Shown one piece after another: positions 27,302 to 36,341 of a stretch of 64,000 nucleotides of DNA. Positions within the stretch are counted from its first letter, which is position 1, and the number at the start of each line of letters is the position of its first letter. The stretch is taken from the NCBI GenBank assembly GCA_022241785.1, contig JAKOMP010000013.1:1-64000 (forward strand). The letters run 5' to 3'. Under the pieces are notes generated by a model. It saw nothing but the letters and a program-made list of their open reading frames with translations. It searched no databases and had not been told where the DNA came from. The stretch is from Cyanocohniella sp. LLY. Its GTDB lineage: Bacteria > Cyanobacteriota > Cyanobacteriia > Cyanobacteriales > Nostocaceae. The translations under genes and the position numbers were made by a program.

Positions 27302-27313
27302 GATTGCGAAATT

Positions 27314-28777
27314 ATGGATTTAGCGATCGCCCTTGATAGTAATTCTTCTCTACCTCTACATCAGCAGCTTTACCAAGAACTGCGTCAAGCCATTCTTAGC
27401 GGGAGGTTGTCGCCTGGAGTTCGGATTCCGTCAACGCGATCGCTAGCCAAATCTTTAGGTATTTCTCGTACTACTGTTACTCAAAGTTATGAACAGCTTT
27501 TGAGTGAGGGTTATTTAACAACAGTTTCGGGTTCCGGGACGTTTGTTTGCGCGCAACTTCCCGATGACTTGCTGCATTCCACACCGATAGAATCGAGCCA
27601 AACAATTACTCGTCCACCAGTTAAGTTAAATCGATATGGTCAAGTTTTATCTCAAACAGAGGATGTACCGAGATTTGCTGAACCTGATACCCAAATTAAC
27701 TTTCGCTACGGACGACCAGCCATAGAGCAATTCCCCCTGAAACTGTGGCGCAAATTACTATCGCGTTACTTTTACAAAGATTTGAGTTGGCTAGATTATT
27801 CTATAGAACCCTTAGGTTACAAGCCTTTACGGGAGGCGATCGCTAGTTATTTATCCCGTTCCCGTGCTGTGAAGTGCGAAGCGGCTCAAGTGCTAATTGT
27901 CAATGGAACTCAGCAAGCACTCGATTTAATTGTCAGGCTGTTAATTGAGCCAGGGGATGTGATTGCGCTGGAAGATCCTGGCTATATGAGCGCACGTTTA
28001 ATATTTCAGACTCAAAGTGCTGAACTGTTACCCATTAACGTTGATGACTCAGGCTTGATGGTGAAAGAACTAATTAACTTTACCCATAAACCCATCCGCC
28101 TGGTATATGTCACACCTTCCCATCAGTTCCCCACAGGTGCAATTTTATCTTTACCTCGGCGATTAGAACTACTAGCTTGGGCGCAGCAAACGGGAGGATT
28201 GATTATTGAAGATGACTATGATAGTGAATATCGCTATGGTGACAGACCAATTCCTGCCTTGCAAGGGTTAGATTGCAGTGATTCAGTGTTATACATTGGA
28301 ACTTTCTCAAAAGTGCTGTTTCCTGGATTGCGGATTGGTTATTTAGTATTGCCAAAAAGTCTAGTTGCTATATTTGGTCGTGCGAAATGGTTAAGCGATC
28401 GCCATTTACCCATACTAGAACAGCAGGTACTTACAGACTTTATCGCCGAAGGACATTTAGAACGTCATATTAGAAAGATGCGCGCACTCTATGAACGGCG
28501 TTGTCAAGTTCTTCTTCAGGCTTTAAATCTTCATTTTAGCGAAAAAGTGACTATTTTAGGAAAAAAAGCGGGGATTCATTTAATGGTGAAATTGCATAGC
28601 CATCTCAGCGATGAAGAAATAATTCAGCGTGCTGCAAACATGGGTGTAGGGATTATGTCTGCTAAACCTCAGTATCTTCAACCGAAAAGTACAGGTGAGT
28701 TTATTTTCGGTTATGGTGAACTGACAGAACAACAATTAGCTGAAGGTATTCATAGATTAGCCCAAATTTTTACATAA
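27314..28777 (+). CDS. MocR/PdxR-type regulator (GntR HTH fused to a PLP aminotransferase-like domain)
   Basis: The 487-residue protein joins a GntR-type winged helix (about residues 8-75, LHQQLYQELRQAILSGRLS, then RSLAKSLGISRTTVTQSYE) to a class-I aminotransferase-like domain. The PLP site lysine is in GTFSKVLFPGLRIGY, and DDYDSEYRYG is the usual neighbour. Such proteins bind PLP as ligand and control vitamin B6 synthesis or related genes. I use the ATG at 27314; the preceding 32 codons of the open frame are unconserved and lie in the shared operator region. It is convergent with the DapF-like gene, with stop codons overlapping by 8 bases. Confidence 0.88.
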   Translation: MDLAIALDSNSSLPLHQQLYQELRQAILSGRLSPGVRIPSTRSLAKSLGISRTTVTQSYEQLLSEGYLTTVSGSGTFVCAQLPDDLLHSTPIESSQTITRPPVKLNRYGQVLSQTEDVPRFAEPDTQINFRYGRPAIEQFPLKLWRKLLSRYFYKDLSWLDYSIEPLGYKPLREAIASYLSRSRAVKCEAAQVLIVNGTQQALDLIVRLLIEPGDVIALEDPGYMSARLIFQTQSAELLPINVDDSGLMVKELINFTHKPIRLVYVTPSHQFPTGAILSLPRRLELLAWAQQTGGLIIEDDYDSEYRYGDRPIPALQGLDCSDSVLYIGTFSKVLFPGLRIGYLVLPKSLVAIFGRAKWLSDRHLPILEQQVLTDFIAEGHLERHIRKMRALYERRCQVLLQALNLHFSEKVTILGKKAGIHLMVKLHSHLSDEEIIQRAANMGVGIMSAKPQYLQPKSTGEFIFGYGELTEQQLAEGIHRLAQIFT

Positions 28778-29618
28778 CAAGGGTTGTAAACAACTCTGCT
28801 GATAATTCTCCCTCAGCAACCTTGGTCACAGAACCAGTCATAGAGATTTTAAAATCATCTTTGACTTGGATGAAAATTTCTCCCCCAGGCATTTGCACAG
28901 TAATTGAAGAATCACACAAACCTAATTTATGTGCAACAGCCGCGGCGGCACTGCTGCTACTACCGGAAGCTAAAGTATACCCAGCACCTCTTTCCCAAAT
29001 TTCAATTTGGATGGTGTTTGCGTTCACAACTTTCATAAATTGCACATTAGTGCGATGAGGAAACAAAGGATTAACTTCTATCATTGGTCCGTATTGTTTG
29101 GCAATATGAGGGTTGATTTCAGCTAGAGGAATCACACAGTGTGGATTGCCAATTGTTGCTGCACAAAATGAAAAAGTTTCATTGCCAACATTGATTGGTT
29201 CTGCAATTACTTCTCTGCGATCGCCTGCGACTGGAATATCATTACTCCAGAAACTCACCTGTCCCATGTCTACTTGAACTGTTTTTCCAGCATCTTGTAT
29301 GGTCGATAGCACTACTCCACCTAAGGTTTCAATTGAGAATGACTCTTCGCTTACAAGACCTTTATCCCAGAGGTAGCGGGAAAAAATCCGCAATCCATTA
29401 CCACTCTTTTCTGCTTCACTTCCATCTGGATTAAAGATGCGTAATCCAAACTGTGCTGTTTGTGATGATAACGGCCCTAACAAAATGCCATCAGATCCAA
29501 TCCCAAAATTCCGATGACAAATAATTTTAATATTTTCCGGGGTTAGCGGTAATGAGAAATCCTGGGGATTGATGACTAGGTAGTCATTACCCAGAGCATG
29601 ATATTTGTCAAAGTTCAT
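28770..29618 (-). CDS. Diaminopimelate epimerase homologue with both catalytic Cys replaced by Ser
   Basis: The 282-residue protein is a full-length DapF-fold homologue (MNFDKYHALGNDYLVINPQD; IFNPDGSEAEKSGNGLRIFS; ERGAGYTLASGS). In DapF the two acid-base cysteines lie in the CGNGxR loop and in the ACGSG loop. Here both are Ser: S72 (AGT, complement of 29420-29422 region) and S218 (TCC), read directly from the nucleotides. The second loop also has extra Ser residues (GSSSSAAA). Canonical DapF converts LL- to meso-diaminopimelate for lysine and peptidoglycan. With both thiols absent, normal racemase activity is unlikely; a real dapF should exist elsewhere. Confidence 0.85.
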   Translation of the reverse strand: MNFDKYHALGNDYLVINPQDFSLPLTPENIKIICHRNFGIGSDGILLGPLSSQTAQFGLRIFNPDGSEAEKSGNGLRIFSRYLWDKGLVSEESFSIETLGGVVLSTIQDAGKTVQVDMGQVSFWSNDIPVAGDRREVIAEPINVGNETFSFCAATIGNPHCVIPLAEINPHIAKQYGPMIEVNPLFPHRTNVQFMKVVNANTIQIEIWERGAGYTLASGSSSSAAAAVAHKLGLCDSSITVQMPGGEIFIQVKDDFKISMTGSVTKVAEGELSAELFTTLVM

Positions 29619-29637
29619 TAAAACTGAAACACCTTTG

Positions 29638-29681
29638 AGAGACTAAAGACTAGAGACTAGAGCCTAGGGGCTAGAGAATAG
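29638..29681. repeat. Short tandem heptamer repeats (AGAGACT/AGGGGCT type)
   Basis: Five to six degenerate heptamers (AGAGACT, AAAGACT, AGAGACT, AGAGCCT, AGGGGCT) lie between dapF-like and leuA. A further CCCCACT heptamer array is at 29698-29723. Confidence 0.6.
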
Positions 29682-29730
29682 AAAGTTTTCCTTCACTACT
29701 CCCTACTCCCCACTCCCCACTCCCATGCTG

Positions 29731-31335
29731 TTACACTTTTTCCGCTGTGACTTCTTGTTGCTTTTCTTTAGTTTGCAACGATGCATAGAGGCGATTCAGT
29801 GCATTCACGTAAGCTTGTGCAGATGCAACTATGATGTCTGTATTGGCAGCATGACCGGAATACACCCTAGATTCATACTTTAAACGAATAGTTACTTCCC
29901 CAATGGCATCAATTCCGGCGGTGACTGACTGCACGGAAAATTCAATCAATTGGTTGGGTACATTTACCACACGGTTAATTGCTTTGTAAACTGCGTCTAC
30001 TGGCCCAGTACCAATGGCTGCATCGGTTAATTCTTCACCGTCTGGGGTGCGGAGGGTGACTGTAGCGGTGGGTTTAGCATTACTACCGCAGGAAATTTGC
30101 ACTAACTCGACTCGGAATAAGTCAGGGGCTTGTTGAATTTCATCGTTAACAATGGCCTCTAAATCCCAATCGGAAATTTCTTTCTTTTTGTCAGCGACTT
30201 CTTTGAACCGCACAAATGCTTTATTTAATTCGGTTTCTGAGAGTTCAAAGCCCAATTCTGCCAAGCGGGTACGGAAAGCATTTCTGCCAGAATGTTTACC
30301 CAAAACGATTTGATTGTCTGTTAAACCAATCAATTGGGCATCCATGATTTCGTAGGTGAGCTTATTTTTTAAAACTCCATCTTGGTGAATACCCGATTCA
30401 TGGGCGAAGGCATTGGCGCCCACAATTGCTTTGTTGGGTTGTACTAACATTCCCGTCAAATTAGAAACTAAGCGGGATGTTTTATAAATTTGGCGAGTGT
30501 CGATTTTCGCTAGTGGTTCTTCAGAATCTGCTGGTCTTCCTAAGAAGGGATTGAAATATTGTCGGCGGACGTGCAATGCCATTACTAGTTCTTCTAAGGC
30601 AGCATTTCCGGCTCTTTCACCTATACCGTTGATGGTACATTCTAATTGCCTGGCACCATTTTTTACTGCTTCTAAGAAGTTGGCAACAGCTAAACCTAAA
30701 TCGTTGTGACCATGAACTGAAATAATTGCTTGATCAATATTGGGGACATGATCTTTAATGCCCTTAATTATTGCCCCAAATTCAGTGGGTGTTGTGTAAC
30801 CTACGGTATCAGGAATATTAACTGTAGTCGCGCCAGCTGCGATCGCTCGTTCTAAAACTTGGTATAAGAATTCTGGGTCAGAACGTCCTGCGTCTTCTGG
30901 TGAAAATTCCACATCATCGGTGAAACTCTTGGCATACGCTACCATTTCTTCGGCAATGGCAATTACTTCTGATTTGGTTTTTTTCAGTTTGTATTGCAGA
31001 TGAATATCCGAAGTAGCAATAAAAGTATGAATTCGTCCACGGGCTGCCGGTTTAATGGCTGCTGCCGCAGTTTTTATATCATCATGTCTAGCTCTAGCTA
31101 AACTACAAATTATCGGGCCATCTTCTGTGCCTACTGTTTGGGCAATTTTATTTATTGCTGCAAAATCTCCCGGACTGGCAAAGGCAAAACCTGCTTCAAT
31201 TACATCTACGCCTAACCGGGATAATTGCTTGGCGATCGCTAGCTTTTCATCTATATTTAGTGTCGCTCCTGGGCATTGTTCTCCATCTCGGAGTGTCGTA
31301 TCAAAAATGATGATTCTCTCTGGTTTGCTTTCCAT
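29731..31335 (-). CDS. leuA: 2-isopropylmalate synthase
   Basis: The enzyme condenses acetyl-CoA with 2-oxoisovalerate, the first step of leucine synthesis. Motifs: [17 protein letters not shown] (active-site metal Asp), [14 protein letters not shown] (metal His), the IHQDGVLKN region and the C-terminal regulatory LeuA dimer domain (about residues 400-520, leucine feedback site). At 534 residues it has the full bacterial length. It stands alone on the minus strand behind the NYN gene. Confidence 0.95.
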   Translation of the reverse strand: MESKPERIIIFDTTLRDGEQCPGATLNIDEKLAIAKQLSRLGVDVIEAGFAFASPGDFAAINKIAQTVGTEDGPIICSLARARHDDIKTAAAAIKPAARGRIHTFIATSDIHLQYKLKKTKSEVIAIAEEMVAYAKSFTDDVEFSPEDAGRSDPEFLYQVLERAIAAGATTVNIPDTVGYTTPTEFGAIIKGIKDHVPNIDQAIISVHGHNDLGLAVANFLEAVKNGARQLECTINGIGERAGNAALEELVMALHVRRQYFNPFLGRPADSEEPLAKIDTRQIYKTSRLVSNLTGMLVQPNKAIVGANAFAHESGIHQDGVLKNKLTYEIMDAQLIGLTDNQIVLGKHSGRNAFRTRLAELGFELSETELNKAFVRFKEVADKKKEISDWDLEAIVNDEIQQAPDLFRVELVQISCGSNAKPTATVTLRTPDGEELTDAAIGTGPVDAVYKAINRVVNVPNQLIEFSVQSVTAGIDAIGEVTIRLKYESRVYSGHAANTDIIVASAQAYVNALNRLYASLQTKEKQQEVTAEKV

Positions 31336-31426
31336 TTTGGCTATGTTGTTTAATTTTTACTGGGCGCTTAAAATATCTTGAAGCTTATTTTTTGGTATTT
31401 TTAAGATTTGTAAATATTTGTTTAAT

Positions 31427-31951
31427 TTATTGGCCTTCAATTTTTTCTATACTATATCTGATATCGTTTAAATCAATATATCTATCCGTAGCATTACGTA
31501 ACTCTCTAGCTATCATTCCCTCGGTCGATACTACTGTAATGTGCGTATTTTTTGAGCGTAATAGTTCGATAGCTCTTTCAAAATCTCCATCACCACTAAA
31601 CAAAACTACTCGGTCATATTGATCTACTGTATTAAACATATCTACGACAATTTCAATATCTAAATTGGCTTTTTGGGAGTAGCGACCGGAAGAATCATCA
31701 TAATATTCTTTAAGAATTTTAGTGCGTACTGTATATCCTAAACTGATGAGAGCGTCTCTGAATCCTCGTTGATCTTGTGGGTCTTTTAAGCCAGTGTACC
31801 AGAAGGCATTGATTAATGTTGTGTCTGATTGCTCGTGTTTGAAATAATCTAAGACTCGTCTTGGGTCAAAAAACCAGCCATTTTTTTGTTGAGCATAGAA
31901 CATATTGTTTCCGTCTACAAAAATAGACAGACGATTCATTGGGGAACCCAT
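31427..31951 (-). CDS. LabA-like NYN-domain protein
   Basis: The protein of about 174 residues has the NYN/PIN-like nuclease fold: RLSIFVDGNNMFYAQQ, NLDIEIVVDMFN and VLFSGDGDFERAIELLRSKN, with acidic residues positioned to hold a metal. LabA family members modulate circadian transcription in Synechococcus. This copy is only similar, so a clock role is inference. The ATG at 31951 is used because the ORF's first codon is GTG; the ATG at 31939 is also possible. Confidence 0.75.
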   Translation of the reverse strand: MGSPMNRLSIFVDGNNMFYAQQKNGWFFDPRRVLDYFKHEQSDTTLINAFWYTGLKDPQDQRGFRDALISLGYTVRTKILKEYYDDSSGRYSQKANLDIEIVVDMFNTVDQYDRVVLFSGDGDFERAIELLRSKNTHITVVSTEGMIARELRNATDRYIDLNDIRYSIEKIEGQ

Positions 31952-32691
31952 AGAAAAATACACCTAATAAATAGATAAGAATGTAGAGTGAACAATAGAT
32001 TATAGCAATTATCAAATGGTAAATTTACTAATATCCCTAGACTAGATTTTTATGTATAGCTTTTATCTTACCTCTTGCAAAGCATGAAATTAGCTAAAAC
32101 ATGAGACTTAAGATTTCGGGACTTGAATCTTTTCATCTTTAATACTATAAGAGATACTTCGTGATCAAAATCTACCAATAAATTTAACTGCTTAACAGCA
32201 TGGTTCGCTATATAACGGTTAAGTTTACTCCTAGAGAGGTGAGGCATAGTCTGGGATGAGAATATCTGATAATAACCATCTATAAGTTTCTGAGTCAACA
32301 AAAATACAAGCTTGATGGTAAGTGCCAGTCTTGTACAATGAGTTACCAGTCTCATCACAAGAAACTCTCTATAGTATCGAGTCTAGGAGGCGCACCCATT
32401 GCTTTGATAAAATGAAATCTCACCGCCAATAAGTGCTAAAGCGGAAAATTTCCGACTCCATTTTATGGCATCATCACGGATTTGATCTCAATCAGACAAT
32501 AAGTGCGGCTGTGTCTATGTCTAGGTTAACAGCCTACTTAGGGGAAATTTATTCAACCAAGCTTGGTCAAAAATAGAAAATACATTACAAAAGTATAAAA
32601 TTCTCATTTAAGTCTAATTTCAACGTATTTGTAGTTAAAGAGTCCCTGAATAAATAAATAGAGTAGTACGTAAATCAACTATTAACACGAT
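31952..32691. other. Long intergenic region without a supported gene
   Basis: This 740-base gap holds only a doubtful 96-codon minus-strand ORF (32068-32358) with no conserved look and a weak ribosome-binding site. No repeat or box stands out. It separates the NYN gene from the CHASE2 kinase and must contain the promoters of both. Confidence 0.5.
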
Positions 32692-35019
32692 ATGGCAGAA
32701 GAAACTAAATCTACCTTAACCAAAAAAAATGTCTCTGCTGCCAATATAACGTCTAGTAACCCGACCAAAGTGACTCGCGTAGCATCACGTCAGTCGCGGC
32801 TCATGGCTCGTTTAGGTCATTTGCTCACTGGCGTTTCTGTATTGAGTGCAGCATGGCTGACTGTTTCTGGTTTAGATTGGGTGCAATTGATGGAAAGTCA
32901 GGCACTTTCTACATTTTTTCAACTGCGGGGGCCGATAGTACCTCCAAAAAATATCGTGATTTTGGCAATTGACGATCAGTCGATCTCAGTTCCCGAACAG
33001 TACTATAAAACAAATCCGCAACAGTATGCCTACTTGGAACCACTGAAGTCTTTTCCCTTTCAGCGCGCTGCATATGCTCAAATTATTGAAAAATTGGTGA
33101 ATGCTGGTGCGAGTGCTGTGGCTTTAGATGTGGTTTTTGACTTACCAAGTGGTTACGGAAGTGAAGACGATGGCCAACTCCAGGCAGCATTAGAAAAGTA
33201 TGGTAGTAAAGTTACCTTAGCTGCACTCTACGAAAATTTTGAGACACATCAAGGAACCTTCATGCAGCTGCGACTACCTCAGGAAATATTTCACACAGGT
33301 GGGGTATCAATGGGGACGGTGAATTTTCCTTTGGAGGTAGATGGCAAAGTTCACCGCTTGGCTAATGAGTTTTCGCAGTTGCTAGAAACAGATAATAGCC
33401 TGTCACAGAGAGTTCCTGACTTTGATCAAGCTGTGTTGCAGACAGCAAAAATCAATTATCCCCCACCCAAAGGCGATCGCCTGAACTTTTGGGGAACCAA
33501 TGGTACATTTGAGACAATTCCCTTATGGTATGTACTTGACCCCGCCAACTGGGATACTTATTTACAAAAGGGAAAATTTTTCCAAGATAAAATTGTGGTG
33601 ATTGGTGCTACGGCCAAGTTAGCCAATGATTATCATCCGGTAGCTGCTAGCAGTAGCCGAGAACGGATGTCAGGAGTGGAAATTCACGCCAATGCGATCG
33701 CCACTTTGATGACGGGTAAAGCCATCGGCGAAGCAATTGAGAATCCACCACTGCGGAGTTTATTTGTACTAGTGCTAGTGGGTGGTACAGCATTCATCAT
33801 TACCAGAAGTAAGCGTGGCATTAATAGATTGATCTTGAGCCTGGGCTTGGCGGGAATTTGGGGTAGTATTAGCTATTTGAGCTTTGTGTATGGTCAGCTA
33901 ATTTTTCCCACAGCTATACCGATGGTAGCGATCGCCTTTAGTGGTTTATCCTATCTAGGAACCGAAGTCGCCAGAGAAAAAATCAGAACCCGCCAATTAG
34001 TAACTATTTTCCAAAGATATAAAACGTCTCCCGTAGTCCAAGAAATTATTAGCCAACAAGATGACTTGCAAGATTTACTTCAGGAACGGGATTTAGCCTT
34101 AGCAGGAAAAATTTTGGCCGGACGCTATAAAATTGTCAAAGTTCTGGGTTCTGGTGGATTTAGCGAAACCTATATTGCCGAAGATATCCAACGTCCCGGA
34201 AACCCCCAATGTGTTGTCAAACAACTCAAACCAGCTCATACTCAAGCCAAAAGCTTAGAACTTGCCAGACGTTTATTTAATTCCGAGGCACAAACACTAG
34301 AAAAATTAGGACAGCACAAGCAAATTCCCCAGCTGCTAGCTTACTTTGAAGAAGATGAAGAATTTTATTTAGTGCAAGAATATATAATTGGTAATCCTCT
34401 GAATCAAGAATTGCGCTTAGGTAGAGCTATTGACGAAATTACAGTTATCACAATTATTCAAGAATTATTACAAATACTTGCATTTATACATGAAAATGGC
34501 GTTATTCACCGGGATATTAAACCCAGCAATATCATCCGGCGACACTCAGATTACAAACTTGTGTTAATTGACTTTGGTGCTGTCAAAGAAGTCGCCACAC
34601 CGCAACTAGAAGATAACGAACAAACACCTTTTACTATTGGCATTGGCACCAAAGGTTATGCACCGAGCGAACAATGTTTTGGGCGTCCCCAATACAGTAG
34701 TGATATCTATGCTGTCGGGATGATTGGCATTAAAGCCTTAACTGGTATCTCACCCCATGAATTAGATAAAAATATTCATGGAGAATTGCAATGGAGCGAC
34801 AAGGCAATGGTAAGCCATGCGCTATTAGATATTATCAATAAAATGGTCATGGATGATGTCAAAGAAAGATATCAGTCGGCATCAGCAGCTCTTAAAGAGA
34901 TTAACAAATTGCTCAACTTCCCAAACACTAATTCTGCCCCAGAATACGATACATATTTAGACGATTCAGATATTGAGACTAAACCCTGGGAAGGAGGATC
35001 TTCTGAAACAACTATTTAA
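32692..35019 (+). CDS. CHASE2-domain Ser/Thr protein kinase
   Basis: The 775-residue membrane kinase is a typical cyanobacterial architecture. One helix near residues 42-60, an extracytoplasmic CHASE2 sensor domain (about 75-340, FQLRGPIVPPKNIVILAIDDQ), three helices between about 350 and 430, then a Hanks-type kinase. Kinase landmarks are the Gly loop LGSGGFSETY (from 485), Lys in CVVKQLK, catalytic HRDIKPSN (H606, D608) and DFG at D627. All catalytic residues are present, so it should be active. The ligand of the sensor and the targets are unknown. A terminator follows at 35107-35130. Confidence 0.93.
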   Translation: MAEETKSTLTKKNVSAANITSSNPTKVTRVASRQSRLMARLGHLLTGVSVLSAAWLTVSGLDWVQLMESQALSTFFQLRGPIVPPKNIVILAIDDQSISVPEQYYKTNPQQYAYLEPLKSFPFQRAAYAQIIEKLVNAGASAVALDVVFDLPSGYGSEDDGQLQAALEKYGSKVTLAALYENFETHQGTFMQLRLPQEIFHTGGVSMGTVNFPLEVDGKVHRLANEFSQLLETDNSLSQRVPDFDQAVLQTAKINYPPPKGDRLNFWGTNGTFETIPLWYVLDPANWDTYLQKGKFFQDKIVVIGATAKLANDYHPVAASSSRERMSGVEIHANAIATLMTGKAIGEAIENPPLRSLFVLVLVGGTAFIITRSKRGINRLILSLGLAGIWGSISYLSFVYGQLIFPTAIPMVAIAFSGLSYLGTEVAREKIRTRQLVTIFQRYKTSPVVQEIISQQDDLQDLLQERDLALAGKILAGRYKIVKVLGSGGFSETYIAEDIQRPGNPQCVVKQLKPAHTQAKSLELARRLFNSEAQTLEKLGQHKQIPQLLAYFEEDEEFYLVQEYIIGNPLNQELRLGRAIDEITVITIIQELLQILAFIHENGVIHRDIKPSNIIRRHSDYKLVLIDFGAVKEVATPQLEDNEQTPFTIGIGTKGYAPSEQCFGRPQYSSDIYAVGMIGIKALTGISPHELDKNIHGELQWSDKAMVSHALLDIINKMVMDDVKERYQSASAALKEINKLLNFPNTNSAPEYDTYLDDSDIETKPWEGGSSETTI

Positions 35020-35033
35020 TCTCAAAATAAAAC

Positions 35034-35098
35034 CAATTCGCAATTCGCAATAGAGCCTACGGCACGTCTTCGACGAACGCAATTCGCAATTCGCAATT
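35034..35098. repeat. Two AATTCGC heptamer clusters
   Basis: Tandem heptamers of AATTCGC type occur at 35034-35050 and 35079-35098, separated by a CG-rich segment. They lie just after the kinase stop. Confidence 0.55.
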
Positions 35099-35106
35099 AA
35101 ACTAGG

Positions 35107-35130
35107 CCACCCACGAGGGGTGGAGTTTTT
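35107..35130 (+). terminator. Rho-independent terminator of the CHASE2 kinase gene
   Basis: CCACCC (35107-35112) pairs with GGGTGG (35118-35123) around ACGAG, and AGTTTTT follows. It is about 88 bases after the stop. Confidence 0.75.
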
Positions 35131-35211
35131 ACCTACCTTCAGATACAAGGAATTTTTCGCCCACAAGGAGCGAGGTTTTGAACCTTTACTTTTTTGATAA
35201 AATGTTTTTAC

Positions 35212-35237
35212 GTTTGTAGTGAGGACTTTAGTCCTCA
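35212..35237. repeat. Palindromic repeat (GTTTGTAGTGAGGACTTTAG family), partial copy B
   Basis: It begins GTTTGTAGTGAGGACTTTAG and is followed by TCCTCA. Only the first arm of the family is present; the AGGGCT half seen in copies A (12909-12981) and C (63641-63769) is missing. Confidence 0.6.
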
Positions 35238-35462
35238 TCCTCCCGAGCTTGATAAAACACAGTTTGATAGCGCATATGAATTTCTCATGATGTATAAATT
35301 GTTATTCATGGTTGTTATTTAAAATTTTTGCCACAAATTTATAACTTAAGTAAGAGATTTATCAGACTAGCGATGGGTATCGTGAGGAAGGTTAAGACAA
35401 AACATCCTCATACAAATAACTCCCCTAAGTTATAAATTCAAGTAGCGCAAGGATAAATATAT

Positions 35463-36341
35463 ATGTATCTACTTCTGCAAAAAATGCGGAATAAAATTAC
35501 CAAAAAATTTGATGCCATACCCTTGATAAAATATAGACAAGAAGTTGCCTATCAAACAGCAGTAAAAAAGCATCTCATCAATTTACCTATTATTTCCTAT
35601 ACTGATATGTCTCTAGTAGAGAAAATAAAACATGAAGGCGTTGTAATTACATCTTTAGAAGCATTAGGCATTCCCTATACTCCAGATATACTGGCAGCCG
35701 CACAAAAGTTGATACCAAAAATACCTCCTAGTGTTTCTGGGCATAAAACCGAGTTTGTAGTTCACGCTAATTCCCAACAAATTAAGGAATATCCAGCAAT
35801 TTTCTCCTGGGGAATTGAACAACGTCTACTCAATATTGTAGAAAATTATCTAGGTTTACCCGTTGCCTATAATGGAGTCTATTTTCGCAGAGATATTGCC
35901 AATCAAGTAGAGCTAAATTCTCGGTTATGGCATATAGATAAAGAAGACACAAAGATCCTAAAAATTATAATTTATTTAAATGATGTAAATGAGGATACAG
36001 GTCCATTTCAATATATCCCCCAAATATTAACTGAAAAAATATCTCAATCTCTAAACTACACGTCTGGTTATATTCAAGAACCAACCATGAAAAGCGTCAT
36101 CTCACCAGTTAATTATAAATCATGTCTTGGTTCAGCAGGAACTGTGATTTTTGCGGCTACTGGTAGCATTTTTCATCGCGGTAAAATTCCCATAACTGCT
36201 GATAGATTCACCATATTTTTTGATTACGGTTCTAGATGGCAAAAAAAAAGATCTTACACAGCAAATTCTCTCATATATAAAGATTTAGTCTTACTTGCCA
36301 GCAATCTTCCCGAACAAAAAAGAAGTTATATTTTTTATTGA
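35463..36341 (+). CDS. Phytanoyl-CoA dioxygenase-like (PhyH) protein
   Basis: The 292-residue protein resembles Fe(II)/2-oxoglutarate-dependent PhyH-type oxygenases: the HxD pair in LWHIDKED, a NDVNEDTGPFQYIPQ stretch typical of this family, and a distal His in FHRGKIPI. Thus the three facial-triad metal ligands may be present, but the match is weak outside these. Substrate unknown. AAGGA lies about 10 bases before the ATG. Its stop abuts the stop of the convergent sugar-permease gene with no spacing at all. No biosynthetic neighbour explains it. Confidence 0.65.
   Translation: MYLLLQKMRNKITKKFDAIPLIKYRQEVAYQTAVKKHLINLPIISYTDMSLVEKIKHEGVVITSLEALGIPYTPDILAAAQKLIPKIPPSVSGHKTEFVVHANSQQIKEYPAIFSWGIEQRLLNIVENYLGLPVAYNGVYFRRDIANQVELNSRLWHIDKEDTKILKIIIYLNDVNEDTGPFQYIPQILTEKISQSLNYTSGYIQEPTMKSVISPVNYKSCLGSAGTVIFAATGSIFHRGKIPITADRFTIFFDYGSRWQKKRSYTANSLIYKDLVLLASNLPEQKRSYIFY

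Noticed and set aside
32068-32358. 96-residue minus-strand ORF between the NYN gene and the kinase
   Set aside because: No ribosome-binding site or conserved pattern; it looks like a chance frame in AT-rich DNA. I kept only the note that the region lacks a supported gene.
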